From Geosiphon pyriformis (lineage: Eukaryota > Glomeromycota > Glomeromycetes > Archaeosporales > Geosiphonaceae), in NCBI GenBank assembly GCA_016748015.1, contig JAAOMT010000657.1, positions 267,337 to 331,336 on the forward strand: a stretch of 64,000 nucleotides of DNA, in the 5' to 3' direction. Of the stretch, positions 47,330-59,921 are shown piece after piece. Position numbers and translations under genes: made by a program. The first letter of the stretch is position 1. Each line of letters opens with the position of its first letter. Below the pieces are notes generated by a model that did no database searches, was not told the origin of the DNA, and worked only from the letters and a program-made list of their open reading frames with translations.

Positions 47330-48300
47330 ACCAGAGAAAAAAACAATATTATTTAACATGTACTCTAATCTAACAGCAGGATATTTTTACAAAAAAGCAA
47401 TCATAGAAAAAATCAGAAAAAGATACTATTGGCTATCTATGTATCCAAACATTATCTAATATGTTCAAAATTGTAATGCTTGTCAAAGAAAAGGAGGAAC
47501 AAAATCCAGAGAACCATTGAGATTAATCAAAGTGAGACAACTATTTAACTGAATTGGAATTGACTTAGTAAAACCATTAACAATAACCAGCAAAGAAAAC
47601 AGATATATTGCAGTAGCCATGGATTATTTTACTAAATGGCCAGAAGCAAAAGCAATTCAAAGAGCAAATGCAGAATCCATTGTCAAATTTGTTTATTAAA
47701 ATCTAATCTGTTAACATGGATGTTTAAAAGAACTATTATCAGATTAAGGAACTTACTTTATAAACAGAACACTAGCAAAATTAAGTTAAAAATTTGGAAT
47801 CAAAAAACCATTATCATCACCATATTATTCACAAACAAATGGTTTAGTAGAAAAATTTAATAGAATATTGTGTAAAGCAATTGCCAAAATCAGTCAAAAA
47901 AACCAGAATAAATGGGATTTGTTTATACCATCAGTATTATTTGCTTATCAGACAATAAAACAAAACACTATACAAGCAACACTATTTAAATTAGTATACA
48001 GTAGAACAACAACATTACCAGTAAAAATAAAAGTCAGCACATATCCAATTAAACCAATAATAAAAGACAATTTTCAAAAAACATTGTTAAAAAAGACATA
48101 TGAATTAATAGAAACACTAAAAAACAAATGGCAAAAAGCAGCTGATAATATTCAAAAGTCACAAAAAAAACAAAAAAAAAAACATGATAACCAATTACCA
48201 AATAAACTAATTGAATTCAAGATTGGAAACAAAGTACTTTTACATCATACCAAAGCAGAAAAACAATGGAGTAAAAAATTTGATCTTAAATAGAACAGAC
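47330..48300 (+). pseudogene. B4 integrase
   Basis: HHCC end with CNACQRKGGT at about 47475; core IGIDLVKPL (about 47560) and AVAMDYFTKWPEAKAIQRA; then the DD35E Glu region NGLVEKFNRILCKAIAKI (about 47838-47895). The C-terminal part is one open frame, 47868-48293 (141 codons), ending ...WSKKFDLK. C5 is inserted about 160 bp after its stop. Confidence 0.78.
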
Positions 48301-48457
48301 CATTTTACATAAAAAAAATTCTAGAAAATGGAGCTTATAAATTAAGGTTGAACAACAAGATTTTAACCAAAACAGCATATAGAAACCATATCACAATATA
48401 GCATCATTATCCACCAGTAATATTTCACAATTGGAAGTACAGAGAATACTAGTCTGA

Positions 48458-49431
48458 TATTACTAAAGATTTTTGGTCTCTTTTCTTGAATGTTGTTAAT
48501 GTTGATTTGCTGTAAATTCACGTTTTCAGGAAGTAGTTAAACCTCCAGTAACTGAATTTATCTTCAAATTATCTCTTATAATTTGAACTGCTGGGCTTAT
48601 AAATAGAATGGCCAATTTTGTGTTAGTTACTTTGTGTAGTTATGTTGTAGTAAACATCAACTCTTTCCCAGAAATTGCTCATCTGGAAGCTCACTAAAAA
48701 TGTGTAGTTACTTTGCTGTAAAAGTCAACTCTTCTACAGAAATCTCATCTGTAGGCTACTCTAATGATTATAATAAAAAAAAAAACAGAAAATAAAAAAA
48801 AATGTAAAAGAAATAAAATTTTGTCAAGAGAAACGTTTTCTATTCAGGCCTAGAGTCACTAACAGATTACTGAAATTAATAGCTAATCAATTTCAAAATG
48901 TTAGTTGTGTTGAAAAAATTTCAAGTGTAATAATTTAAGAATTTGGTTTTTTGAATATTTTAATTTTTATTTGATTTTGTAAAAGAGGATTTGTTCTAAT
49001 TAAGATATCTAAAGTAGAATGCTATGGTAAAATACTATGAAAAGATACATTTTCTTGAAGAGAAAAGCTCTTTTTTTATACAATTTGTTGTAATACTAGT
49101 CTTTGAACTTGCACTTTTCTCTTTGCTACAATTTTGGTGAACTAAAGCTACATTTTGGCAAACTACAAGTTATTTCACTGAACCATTGATTATTTCGGCC
49201 AATTTTTATTAATTTCGGCGAATTTTGACTATGTTAAATGGTTCAGGGTATTGTGTAATTTGATCATCTTAATTTTTATGGTACAAATCGGATTATTGAT
49301 TGAGTAATAATATTTAATAATTTGATTAAATAATAAGTAATATTCGAAATAATAATAATATATGCTAATTAATAATAGGAATTATGAGGGTAATTTCATG
49401 CTAATTAATAGCTAAAATTCTACTGGTAACA
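48458..49431 (-). repeat. C5 3' LTR
   Basis: A 974-bp LTR, TATTACTAAAG...GGTAACA in plus coordinates, pair of 57336-58302. Confidence 0.9.
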
Positions 49432-50900
49432 TAATCTTTGCTTCAAGACTGAGCTCTATCAAAGTCCAAGTACTATCTATAATGTCAAGATAGTAGTCCA
49501 AGATAATTAAAGTCATCTGGTCTGACAATTGTTGAAATTTCAGTTCTGTAAGCTTTCCAATATATTAAATCTTCATTGGATGGAGTATTAGATTTTATAG
49601 GACGTTTTCACAAGTGTTGAATAAATCATGGAGTCTAAATACTGCTCTAAGTTTGTAGCAAGTGTTTGTTGGTCCAGCTGCTATCTTAAATTTATTGTGA
49701 ATTTGTTTTTGTATAGTTTCAGGAGTGATGTTGGTTGCTTCAAGTTCCAGTTTTCATTTATACAGTGTTTTTTCAATATAAAAATATTTATATATAAGAG
49801 TATGTTCATTGTTCTGTTCATTGAGGAATAGTAGAAGTTTTTGTTGAATTGTGGCATTTGGTAAAATGTCAATAGAAGCAGATAAAAAGTTTTCTTTTAG
49901 TGCTTGCTTCAAAAGTTCTGGTAATTGATTTTCAGAGTAACTTCTTGTTTTTTTTCTATAAGAGTGATAATTTTGGGAATTATTTACTACTGGTGCTGTG
50001 GTTTTTTTTGAGTATAATTAATTTGACTTCCATTAATTGTTATAGATAGGTCAAGAAGTGTTTTCAAAGCTAACATTAATTTTTGGGATATTTGTTAAAT
50101 ATTTCAGGGAATAATCATGATAAACTAACTAATTAATAAGTAATTTTAAAAAAAATAAAGAAAATTATTTTTGGGTATAAGGTTTTTATTTGTTTTTGGG
50201 TTTGAGTATTTCTTTGTAGTTATTTACTATTTTTGTTTTATGTTTTGTGTATTAAAAAGATTATTGTAAAAATGTTAAATTAAATGTTCAAGTTTGGTTG
50301 TTGTTCTATTATAACTATTGGTTCTAAATTTTGGGAAATATTTTCAGGACTAATTAAAAGAGAATGTGTACCAATTTGTGAAATAAGATTGTTTCTGAAA
50401 TGATAGTATTTTAGTCTATCTCTATATGCAATTTTTGCCAGTATTTTGTTATCAAGTCTTAACTTGTATAATCTATTACTTAAAATTTCGTGAATATAAA
50501 ATAGTTTATTCTATTTATGTTCAAATTTTCTACTCTATTGTTTTTTAGCCTTAGTTCTGTATAAGAAAACTTTATTTCTAACTTTAAATTTGTTGGTAAC
50601 TAGTGACAGTTTGTTGTCATGTCTTTTTTTTTGTAGGGCTTGAGAATGTTCAATATGAGTAGCTGCTATGTGTCTCTTTTCTTTTAATGTACTAAGAAGA
50701 ATGTAAGCTCTTCTTTAGAGTGTTTTTTGAAAGTTTTCTTTATTAATTGGTTGTACTGGGTATGTTTTTATTGTGAAATTAATTGGTAATATTGCTGTCC
50801 TTTCATAAGTAAGATCAAATGGTGTGTGTTTTGTAGTATCTTGTTTTAGTGTTCTGTATACTAGTAATACTGATAAAATAAAGATATTCTATTCTTGCTC
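49432..50900 (-). pseudogene. C5 integrase C-terminus and 3' tail
   Basis: Read leftward: an integrase C-terminal basic domain (about 50640-50280, with NKLFYIHEILSNRLYKLRL) followed by poorly conserved sequence. The 3' tail protein (about 49800-49435), found open in C3, is broken here by stops; its recognisable block is YWKAYRTEISTIV. FDRAQS lies about 20 bp before the LTR. No named domain for the tail. Confidence 0.5.
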
Positions 50901-51011
50901 AAAATCTGTTAAGACTTTGACTAAAGATTCACACAATGTTCTATTAAAATATTCTATAAGTCTATTTGTTTAAGAGTAATAAGGTAATAATAGAAGTCTT
51001 TTGACATTGAA

Positions 51012-51323
51012 TTATTCACAAATTTCTTGTATCATGTTGTTTACAAAATGTGTTTTTTGATCAGATAAAAGTTCAATTGGGCATTTATGTCTACAAATAA
51101 TGTCTTTATAAATGAAATTTGCTATTGATTTTGCATTTGCTCTTTGGATGGCTCTAGCTTTAGGCCATTTAGTAAGATAATCTACTACAACTGCAATATA
51201 ACAATTTCCTTGGATTGTAATAAGTAATGGTTCGACTAAATCAATTCCAACTCTGTCAAAAGGTTGTTCAACTTTGATTGGATTTAAAGGTTCTGTGAAG
51301 TGAGTTTCTTTTTTTTTTGACAA
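51012..51323 (-). pseudogene. C5 integrase catalytic core
   Basis: A 103-codon open frame with VGIDLVEPL (first catalytic Asp), AVVVDYLTKWPKARAIQRAN and LSDQKTHFVNNM (second Asp). The Glu block follows at about 50975-50920 (LIEYFNRTLCESL) after a stop. The upstream zinc-binding end is around 51360-51320. Confidence 0.78.
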
Positions 51324-51699
51324 CTATCACAAAATTCTACATATTGTCGAATGTTTTTTTGCATGTGGGGCCAAAAATAATGTTTAAGAGTTCTTTGGAT
51401 TGTTCCATCTCTTCCCAAGTATGCTGACAAAGAATCTGTATGCATGTTGTATAGAATTGTTTCTTTTTTATTTTTCTGTACTAATCTGAGTGATTGGTTT
51501 GGATTTCTGTAATTTTTATAATAAATTTTGTTGTGGTGGTGTTGTAATTAATGTTTTTTACTTGAAGACCAATTTTCTGGCATAGTAAGAGTCTCCAAAT
51601 AGTTTTTGATGTTGTTGTAATTTCTGGGATCCATTGTTATTTGGTTATTTTGTTGGTAGATTGGTAAGTTGTGGTAGATTTGTTGTTAGTATTAATCTT

Positions 51700-52960
51700 G
51701 TCTTATTCTTGAGAGACTATTAACATTGGTGTGTAGTTTTCCTGGTTTGTAATATACAATATATTTGTAGTCTGCTAGAAAGTCATTCCATCAAGACTGT
51801 TTGGCACTTTGTTCAGTTTTCTTTTTATTGAGCCATTTGAGGCCAATATTGTTAGTTATGATATCAAATTTTTTTTCATTCTTCAGATATTGTTGAAAAT
51901 GTTTAATAGTCCAAATAACTGCAACAGCTTCTAATTCAGTTGAGCCATATTTGAGTTCTGTTGGCTTAAGTGTTCTACTGGCATAGGCAATGACTTGTTC
52001 TTGATCATTTTTATTTAATTGTGATAAAATGGCACCAAAAGCTATGTGTAAGGCATCAATGATTAGTTGGAATTGTTTGTTGAAATTTGAGTAAGCAAAA
52101 ACTGAAGCTGTTGTTAATTTTGTTTTAAGAGTGTCAAAGGCTTTCTGTTGTTCTTCAGTCTATTGATATGGCACGTTTTTGTTGGTAAGATAGTTGAGTG
52201 GTTTGGCAATCTCTAAGAATTTTTTTATGAATTTTCGATAGTAGAAGGCTAATTTTACAAATCTTTATAGCTCTGTGGTATTTTTGGAAATTTGAAAGTT
52301 TTTGATAGCATTGATTGTTTCAGAGTTTGGTTTGACTCTATTTTTGCTGACAATATGTCCAAGAAAGATTAAACTTGTTTTTTCAAAATGACATTTTTCA
52401 ATGTTCAACTTTAATTCTGCTTTTCATAATTATTGAAAAACTTCTCACAGGTAAATAAGATGAGCTTCAAAGCTTGGTGAGTACATATTAGTATCATTAA
52501 GATAGATAACTACTAATTGCCATAAGAGTCCTTCATATACAACATTCATAAGTTACTGAAATGTTGCTGGTGCATTGCAAAGTTCAAAAGGCATAATATT
52601 GAATTCATAGTTTCCTTTTTGAGTAGTAAATGCTGTTTTGGGTCGATTTTTTGGATCTATTTTGACTTGTCAGTATCTACTTTCCAAGTCTAAAGTTGAG
52701 AAAAACTTGGCTTTTTCTAGAACATTTAGCATGTTATCAATTCTTGGAAGAGAATAGATATCTCCAATTGTCATGCTATTGAGCTGTCGATAATCTACAC
52801 AGAATTTGATTTTTTTATTTTTCTTTTTAACAAGAACTACTGGTGAGACCCAAGGACTTTTTGATGATTGAATTAATCCATTATTGACTATTCTTTGAAC
52901 TTTTTCCCTAATGAATTGGTGACTGGCAGATGGCACTCAATAAGCTTGTTGACATTTTGG
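51700..52960 (-). pseudogene. C5 reverse transcriptase and RNase H
   Basis: RT starts at about 52960. The 88-codon open frame 52936-52670 has SPWVSPVVLVKKKNK, IKFCVDYRQLNSMT and FFSTLDLESRY. It continues with KTAFTTQKGNYEFNIMPF and the active site VIYLNDTNMY (about 52510), YLND in place of YLDD. RNase H at about 52120-51800 has the block QVIAYASRTLKPTELKYG. Few stops. Confidence 0.8.
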
Positions 52961-53476
52961 TGGAGCATTTTTTATGTGGATCTAATGTTGAACAATATCA
53001 GTTTTTCCAAGATCATTATTGTCTTTTGCAAATATGTCAGCAAATTCTGCTATTAGCTGTTTTAATTGTCTTTGTTGTTAAGGTTTTAAGGGACCCATGT
53101 TGATTCAAGAGAGTTTTTTTTCCAAAAGATAGTAGTTTTCAGTAGTAAGAATAATGTTTGAATTTGGAAGTAGTATATGTCTTATAATTTCGATGAAATT
53201 AGAAACAATTTGAGGGTTTTTATCTTGGAAGATATTGCTGTATATGATTCTAATTTCTGATTTATTCAATAAGACAATAGGGTAATTATTGGAGTTGTAG
53301 AATGTAACTCAAAATTTTTTTATTCCTTTGGAAATATAAACATTTGGGATTGAGATTTCATGTTTTAAACAGATTTGTTTATTGGATTCAAAGATTTGTT
53401 AAGTAATGGTGAGTTTTGAGCAAGTGTAAATTTTGTAATGTTTTCTAAAAGATAAAATGGTAATTGGTTGGAGAAG

Positions 53477-53869
53477 TTAAAGAATCTGGTAAGATTCATT
53501 CTGTGCATTGAAAGTTATATTTACTAGAACTGTAAATTGTCCAGTTGAACCAAAATCTTGAGTTCCTCTTTTACTTTTTTCTAATTGTTCTCTGTTGTTA
53601 ACTGATTGTAAACCTGAAATGTTGATTAAAGGTAGATAAATTGCTTGGGCAATTTTTTCAGCATGTTCAATTTTGAATGGTTTGTTGGTTTCATTCTGTA
53701 GCATAATTGTAATATTTCTTGTATATCCTGCATCTATAATTTTTCCTCTAATATTGATTCCTTTGCTTGCCAATGATGATTGAGAAGCAATTTGTATTAT
53801 TGTTCCTGGTGGTATTTCAAGAACAATTTTGAGATTAATTTTGGTTAAAGATTTTGGTTGAAGAACCAA
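53477..53869 (-). pseudogene. C5 dUTPase domain, five motifs recognisable
   Basis: A 130-codon open frame within pol with all five trimeric dUTPase motifs in order: IPPGTIIQIAS (1), SQSSLASKGINI (2), GKIIDAGYTRNITIMLQN (3, with catalytic Asp and uracil-stacking Tyr), IEHAEKIAQAIYLPL (4) and RGTQDFGSTG (5, the P-loop-like end). The length matches the ~130-residue dUTPase core. It sits between the Cys-rich domain and RT. The reaction would be dUTP to dUMP plus pyrophosphate, which limits uracil in element cDNA. The best preserved of the three dUTPase copies here. Motif 2 has Gln where Arg is usual, so activity is uncertain. Confidence 0.82.
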
Positions 53870-54319
53870 AGTGTTTTTGTCAGGATATCTTAGGTCATAT
53901 CTTGCATCAATTTCGTGGGCTTTTTCTGGTTTTATTCCTTTTCCATTGTTGTCAAAATATTTAAGTTGTATAGCAGGCTAGTTTTTAATAAGATAAATTG
54001 GGGTTGTTGTAATTACTTCTTCTGGCTTATGTTCTCCAAACTAAATTTTCTCTTGGTCATTTTCACTGGGCAAAAGGATGCTAAGAGCATAGCATTCTGG
54101 ACACTATTTGTCATCACAAGGCATAATGTACTCTTTATATAATTGAATGTTCATCTGTTTTAATTATTGAATTTAAGCTTCTTGGGTTGGGTAAGTGTAG
54201 TTTGCAATTTGGTGATATGTCTCTACTTTATTTTTATAGTTGAATTCAGCCAATTTTATTGTGTATTCAATGTATCCAGCTTTTTTTATTTGGCAGACAT
54301 TTTTTTGTGTGACTTTATT

Positions 54320-54960
54320 AATTAAAGCCATTGCTAAGTTAAAAATTATTTTAGCATTATGAGAATAGTGGTAGAGTTTCTTGAAAGCACTGTTGTATGC
54401 TGCATCAAATGGTGTTCTTCTTCTGACTTTTTTGAGATTAATAGAGCATATTGGCAGGTTTTATTACATACTTCTCCTCTCATTGCAACATCAATTCAAT
54501 TGTATTCTTCTGGTAGCATATCTTCACATGTGAAGCAAAGAGTGTTGTTCCATTTTCCACTTCTTTTGGGGTATCCAAATCGTTTTTTATGGCATGCTTT
54601 ACAGTAGTAACAGATGTAAGTTTTATATTCCTCTTTTAAAGAAATACATGCTCCTATTAATGAAAGTTTTTTCTTACAATCTCTGCATTTAAGTGGGATA
54701 TAGAATGGTTGTTTCCTTGGTTTTGGTGTAGAGTATTGAACAACATTTCATTCTCTGGTCTTCTTAAAGATTTCTTGTTCTGTTTCCTCAGCCCAATTAG
54801 ATGTTAATCCAAGAGCCATAAAAGTTTCAGTGACTGGTAGTTTTTTCTCCTCTTCAAATTCGAATACTAAGACTTTTTCAGATTTTTTATTAAAGATACC
54901 ACAGGTGGCAGGTACTCTGATATATTGTTCTTGGTATGAAATCTTCAATTCCTGGGTTTT
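54320..54960 (-). pseudogene. C5 Cys-rich domain
   Basis: Begins with the open piece 54948-54748 (RVPATCGIFNKKSEKV, MALGLTSNWAEETEQ). It then has CRDCKKKLSLIGACIS, CYYCKACHKKRFGYPKRS, TLCFTCEDM and CNKTCQYALLIS, separated by stops. Same order and spacing as in C3 (23149-22589). C3 breaks off where this copy reaches about 54300. Confidence 0.65.
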
Positions 54961-55560
54961 CTAATCTAAATTTGCATTGGCCTTGAGAAGCCAATCATTT
55001 TCGACAAGAGCTTGGTATTGGAGTATATCTATGACTAGAACTTTGACTGGAATGGTGATTCCATTAATGGTGAATGAGAAATTGTCAATTTCTCCTACTG
55101 GTGTTTTTTTATACTATTTGCTGTAACAATTACAGTTTGGGCTGGTCTGTCAACAGTTCTTTGAAGCTGTTATATTAACTAGTAGGTGATAATACTTTCA
55201 GCTAATCCACTGTCTAAGATTAACTGAATTGGTTTTCCTTTTACTTTAGTTTGTGTATACATAGCTGTAATTGCTTTTTGTTCATTGACTGCTGCATTGC
55301 TGAGCAAGAATGGTGATTTATTTGCTTTAAATTCGAATGAAAATAGATCTGAAAGATTGGCATTTTGGGCAATTTGGGCTGGTAGAATAGTATTGTTGAA
55401 AGAGTTTGATCTTGATGCTGCAACTTTACCTTCAAAAAGTGCAGTTTGTTAAAAATCCGATCTTTTAGATATTGTAAGATAACTGGGTTGAGTGTAATAG
55501 TGATTGGGTCTTTGTTAACCAAAGTTTTGGGGAACCAACTGGTTATTTGGGTTGATTCTG
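54960..55560 (-). pseudogene. C5 aspartic protease
   Basis: In the protease frame the core reads IQLILDSGLAESIIT at about 55225-55185, with the catalytic DSG kept. Upstream is NLSDLFSFEFKANKSPFLL, which matches C3. The 93-codon open frame at 55522-55241 is a shifted frame and is not the product. Stops occur before the core. Confidence 0.65.
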
Positions 55561-55779
55561 TTGTTGTTATTTTGAAATTGATTTTGAGGTGTGAATTAGT
55601 TTTGTTGAACCAATCTTCAGGCAGGTACTTGGTATTTTTGTGTAGGTGGCTGTTGATACTGTTGGATTGGTAGTAATTGTTAATATTGCTGCTGTGGGGC
55701 AGACTAATAGTAGTTGTTCTACTGTTGGGATCTTAAGAAATAGTAGACTGATAGTGGTGGCTGGTAATAAGATTGCTGT

Positions 55780-57290
55780 ATTGAAACATAATATTGATTA
55801 CTCCTGTTTTGTTAGTCTCTTTGTAGTTTTTTGCAATCTTATTTTCAATGTTCTGGAATTCTACAATAATGACAACTTTGGTTTTGATTGTTTAATAATG
55901 ATGAATAGTTGGTTTGGTTTTATTGTTGTGGTGACTGATATCTTTGTGGTTGTTGCTGTTGTTGCTGGTTAGTAAAATAGTTTTCAATCTTCTTTGTAAG
56001 TTGGACAATTTTTTTTTCAGCTGCTAAGCTGGTTTCTCCAATAGCAAGATTTACAAGTTTGGTATAATTTGCTTTTTCTATTGTCATTTCATAGTTCTTT
56101 GCATATCTAATGGCTGTCACTAAGTTTTCTGAGGCATGTGAGTAAACTTTCTTATTAATTTGTCTTTTAATCCTGCTATAAACTGATCCGAAATCTGGGC
56201 ATTAGAATAGTATTCATTGGTTTCCAATTGTTGAATTCATTAAAGAAGTTTGTTGAATCTTTCAAGATAGGTTATAATAGTTTCAGATATTTCTTGTTTA
56301 ATATTGTGAAAGCAATTTTGGAGAGTGATAGAGGTGTTGTTGTCAGTAAATTGTTATAAAAAAGCATTTTTGAATGCTTGCCAGTTTTCAAATAGTTCTT
56401 TTAAGTTTTCAAACCATTTTTCTGCAGTTCTTTGGAAAAAGTATGGGATTGCTTTGAGTATTCTTGCTGCATTCCAATCATTTGCATCTTCTGCTTTTTG
56501 TACTTTGTCAAGTCATTCTTGAGAGCTGGTATTATTATCTTTACCAGTAAATTCTGGAATTTTTGCAATATAAGCAGTTGTCATTTCTTCTTAGTTTTTT
56601 TTTGTTCTGATTCAGTTTCTTCACTTTCCAAGTTTTCTGAATGATTATTTTTGTTTTCTTATAGGTAATCAATAATATTGGGACTAGTTGATATGGGTTT
56701 TTGCTATTGAGTAAGACTTTTGGGTGACTGAAAATCTTCTGGTCTTGAGAAATGGATAAGTGGTGAATTTGGTGTTTGTAATTAAGCAAGTGAAATTGGA
56801 AAAAGTGTGATTAAGAGTAGAAGTCTGGTGCTGGTTCCTTGTTCTGAAGTTTGCAAGTGTTTAATAGTTATTTTTGGTGTCTTTGGGGTGATTGGGGTGG
56901 TGCTTGAATGTTGCTTTAGTTTTTTTGGCCTCTGTTGCTTGTTTCTGTTTCTGATTTAAAGTCAATAGAGTATTTAGACTGTACTAGATATTTTTTTTCA
57001 CAATACTGAATAATGCTAAAGTTAAGTTCTTGAAAGTAGGTGGCAAGAGTTTCACTGTTCAGGTTTTCTGTTTTCAATTGTGAATAGTACACTAAATTAT
57101 TGTAGAGGTTGCTTCTAACTTCTAAAATATTGTAGTTTCCAAAAAGATAATTGTTGATGCAGTTTTTAATGTATTGGTATACTGATTTCTTGACAACTTC
57201 AATTCTGTCTGAAATGTTGAATTTTTGCTTACAGTGAGTGTAAATTGACTGATAATACTCTAGAGTTGTTGTGTCTGGTATGATTATCAC
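55780..57290 (-). pseudogene. C5 gag
   Basis: N-terminal open frame 57290-56916 (124 codons, starting MIIIPDTTTLEYYQSIYTHC). The capsid domain is at about 56590-56150 and matches C3 24901-24512 (AYIAKIPEFTGKDN, SRMT-type breaks by stops). An open piece is 56120-55920. A zinc-knuckle remnant is at about 55870-55820. Confidence 0.65.
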
Positions 57291-57335
57291 TTTGAATTTG
57301 TTGTTGTTGTGTTATTTCTGTGGGAGAGCACCAAA

Positions 57336-58302
57336 TGTTATCAGAGGTTTTTGGTCTCTTTTCTTGAATGTTGTTAATTTGCTGTAAATTCACATTTTCA
57401 GGAAGTAGTTGGACCTTCAGTAACTGAATTTATCTTCAAATTATCTGCTATAATTTGAACTGCTGGACTTATAAGTAGAATAGCCAATTCTGTGCCAGTT
57501 ATTTTGTGTAGTTATGTTGTAGTAAACGTCAACTCTTTTCCAGGAATTGCTCATCTGAAAGCTCACTAAAAATGTGTAGTTACTTTGCTGTGAAAGTTAA
57601 TTCTTCTACAGAAATCTTGTCTGTAAGCTACCCTAATGATTATGATAAGAAAAAAATGAAAAATAAAAGAAAATGTAAAAGAAATAAAATTTTGTCAAGG
57701 AAAACGTTTTCTATTTAGGCCTGGAGTCACTAACAGATTACTGAAATTAGTAGATAATCAATTTCAAAATGTTAGTTGTGTTAAAAAAATTTCAAGTGTA
57801 ATAATTTAAGGATTTGGTTTTTCGAATATTTTTATTTTTATTTTATTTTGTAAAAGAGGATTTGTTCTAATTAAGATATCTAAAATAGGATGTTATAATA
57901 AAATACTATGAGAAAATACATTTTCTTAAAGAAAGAAGCTTTTTTTTTATACAACTTGTTGTAGTATTAGTCTTTAAACTTGCACTTTTCTCTTTGCTAC
58001 AATTTTGGTAAATTAAAGATACATTTCAGTAAACTACAAGTTATTTCACTGAACTATTGATTATTTCGGTTAATTTTTATTAATTTCGACGAATTTTGAC
58101 TATGTTAAATGATTCAGAGTATTGTGTAATTTGATTATCTTAATTTCTATGGTACAAATCAGATTATTGATTGAGTAATAATATTTAATAATTTGATTAA
58201 ATAATAAGTGATATTCGAGATAATAATAATATATATTAATTAATAATAGGAATTATAAAGGTAATTTTATGTTAATTAATTGCTAAAATTCTACTGGTAA
58301 TA
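57336..58302 (-). repeat. C5 5' LTR
   Basis: A 967-bp LTR, TGTTATCAGAGG...GGTAATA in plus coordinates. In element sense the next internal bases are TTTGGTGCTCTCCCAC, the primer-binding site. Confidence 0.9.
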
Positions 58303-59067
58303 CTAACTAGATGAGATTCCATGAGATCTAGAACCAATTATCATCATTAACACAAACACATCAAATTGATTGACCAAAAGAATATATAAAAATGTGGTAA
58401 ACATGATGAAAAATATCAGAAAAATGGAAATTATCAACAATATTTACTCATTAGCACAACAACTTTTTCAATTAATTCAACAACAAAATATAGAAATTAC
58501 TATTAACCAACAAACCATTTGATACCAAGAGATCAGAAAATTATCCCAATACAAAGCATAAAGGAAACCAAAAAACACCATCAACAAAATAATTCAAAAA
58601 ATAAAATTGGCAATAGAAAAGCCAATAGAAGTCACTCCATATTAAGAATTAACCAAAGAAACTTAGAAATGGTAAATACAATAATTTTCAAAAAAATTTT
58701 GTTATTTCTACTTGGGACAACACCTGAATATTCAGAACTTATATACAGATAAGACAAAGTGATTATTTGATCCAGAAATATTACAACAACTTAAACAATT
58801 TGTGAAAAAAAAACAATTTAATTACATAAACACGAGCTATCTATTGATTACAAATGAGATTTTAAGACCAACCAAAAATCTTACTCAATCCAGTAATAGA
58901 CTTTATTACTGTTAACCAAATGAAAAAAATAACCAATACCCAATTTGAAGAATTACAAAACAAGATAACACAAGTAATTCTCGAAAAAAAAGTTCAAGAA
59001 ATACTCAAAGACAGAGAATTAGAATTAAAAGATCTCAATAGAGCTCAATATTAAAAGAAAAAAATAA
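58303..59067 (+). pseudogene. B4 3' tail, continued after C5
   Basis: Resumes B4. A Lys/Asn/Ile-rich coding remnant (open piece 58519-58752), ending ELELKDLNRAQY and stop at about 59054, then a purine tract before the 3' LTR. No known domain; equivalent to B2 33441-34263. Confidence 0.5.
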
Positions 59068-59921
59068 TGTTACTCATAGAATATAGAAAGTATATTAGCA
59101 TATAAATTAGCCAATTAGAAGTAAACATAGTAAATGTAAAATTCCAAAATTCCTTTTAGAAGAATTACAAGATTCCAGAAATTTCAAGATTCTCATATAA
59201 AGAATTGCAAGATTTCAGAATTCTAGAATTCCTCTTAAAAAAATTGCAGGATTCCAGAAATTTCAGGATTCCTGGTGTGAAGAATTAAAAAATTGAGAAA
59301 TCTCAATTATGTATATATAATGGTGTTAGAAGCAAAAAAGACAGACTTTTTAGTTTAGATTTTATCTAAGCAATCTTTTAATTCACAAATATCAATAAAT
59401 AATTATTTGCTATTTTAATCTACTCTTTACTATCAACACTTCATGTTGATAGTAACTGATACTTAACCATACTGAAACAATAGCTCTTGATTATGACTAT
59501 TGATAAGATATTAACTTATTTGCCTTGGTTTATTTTTTCATTTTATTTTCATTTCTTTTTCATTTCTTTTATTTTGTTATTTCTTGTTTTGTTTTATTAA
59601 TTAATTAAAAATTAAAAACACTGAATTACAAATGTCATAGGAACTGGTAAAAAACCTGTGAAACAAGGGTAGAAAACTCATAAATTTGAGAATAGTTTAC
59701 CAGAAGGATTACCAGCCATCATGCTGAGAAAAAAATTCAATGGAATTGCAATTCTGGGAGGCTACTGAAACAACAATTAAATTTCTGTCTATTATACAAA
59801 AAACTTAATCAAAACTTTCAAATACAAACAACTTGCAAATATTACTAATGTCATCAAGCAATTTAGCACCAAGTTATGAGTTTTTTATTTGATTTGAAAC
59901 CCCAAATAATCACCTATAACA
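59068..59921 (+). repeat. B4 3' LTR
   Basis: An 854-bp LTR, TGTTACTCATAG...CACCTATAACA, pair of 40103-40964. Confidence 0.88.

Larger units (their letters stand above)
48458..58302 (-). mobile_element. Element C5: full-length Ty3/gypsy family C
   Basis: 3' LTR 48458-49431 and 5' LTR 57336-58302; 9845 bp. Leftward order is gag, protease, Cys-rich domain, dUTPase, RT, RNase H, integrase, 3' tail. Flanks are ctga and ctaa (one G/A difference), and the uninterrupted sequence in B2 near 33495 reads ccaa. It interrupts B4 after the integrase. Several stops, but catalytic blocks are better kept than in family B. Confidence 0.88.
40103..59921 (+). mobile_element. Element B4: near-complete Ty3/gypsy family B, split by C5
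   Basis: 5' LTR 40103-40964 and 3' LTR 59068-59921; about 10 kb without C5. It holds gag, protease, Cys-rich domain, dUTPase, RT, RNase H, integrase and 3' tail. The 4-bp flanks are atag and acaa, consistent with an original acag plus one G/C-to-A/T change on each side. It is less decayed than B2: longer frames and an intact gag zinc knuckle. Confidence 0.85.

Noticed and set aside
55241-55522. 93-codon ORF as the C5 protease
   Set aside because: It is in a shifted frame; the protease core LILDSG is read in another frame at about 55225-55185.
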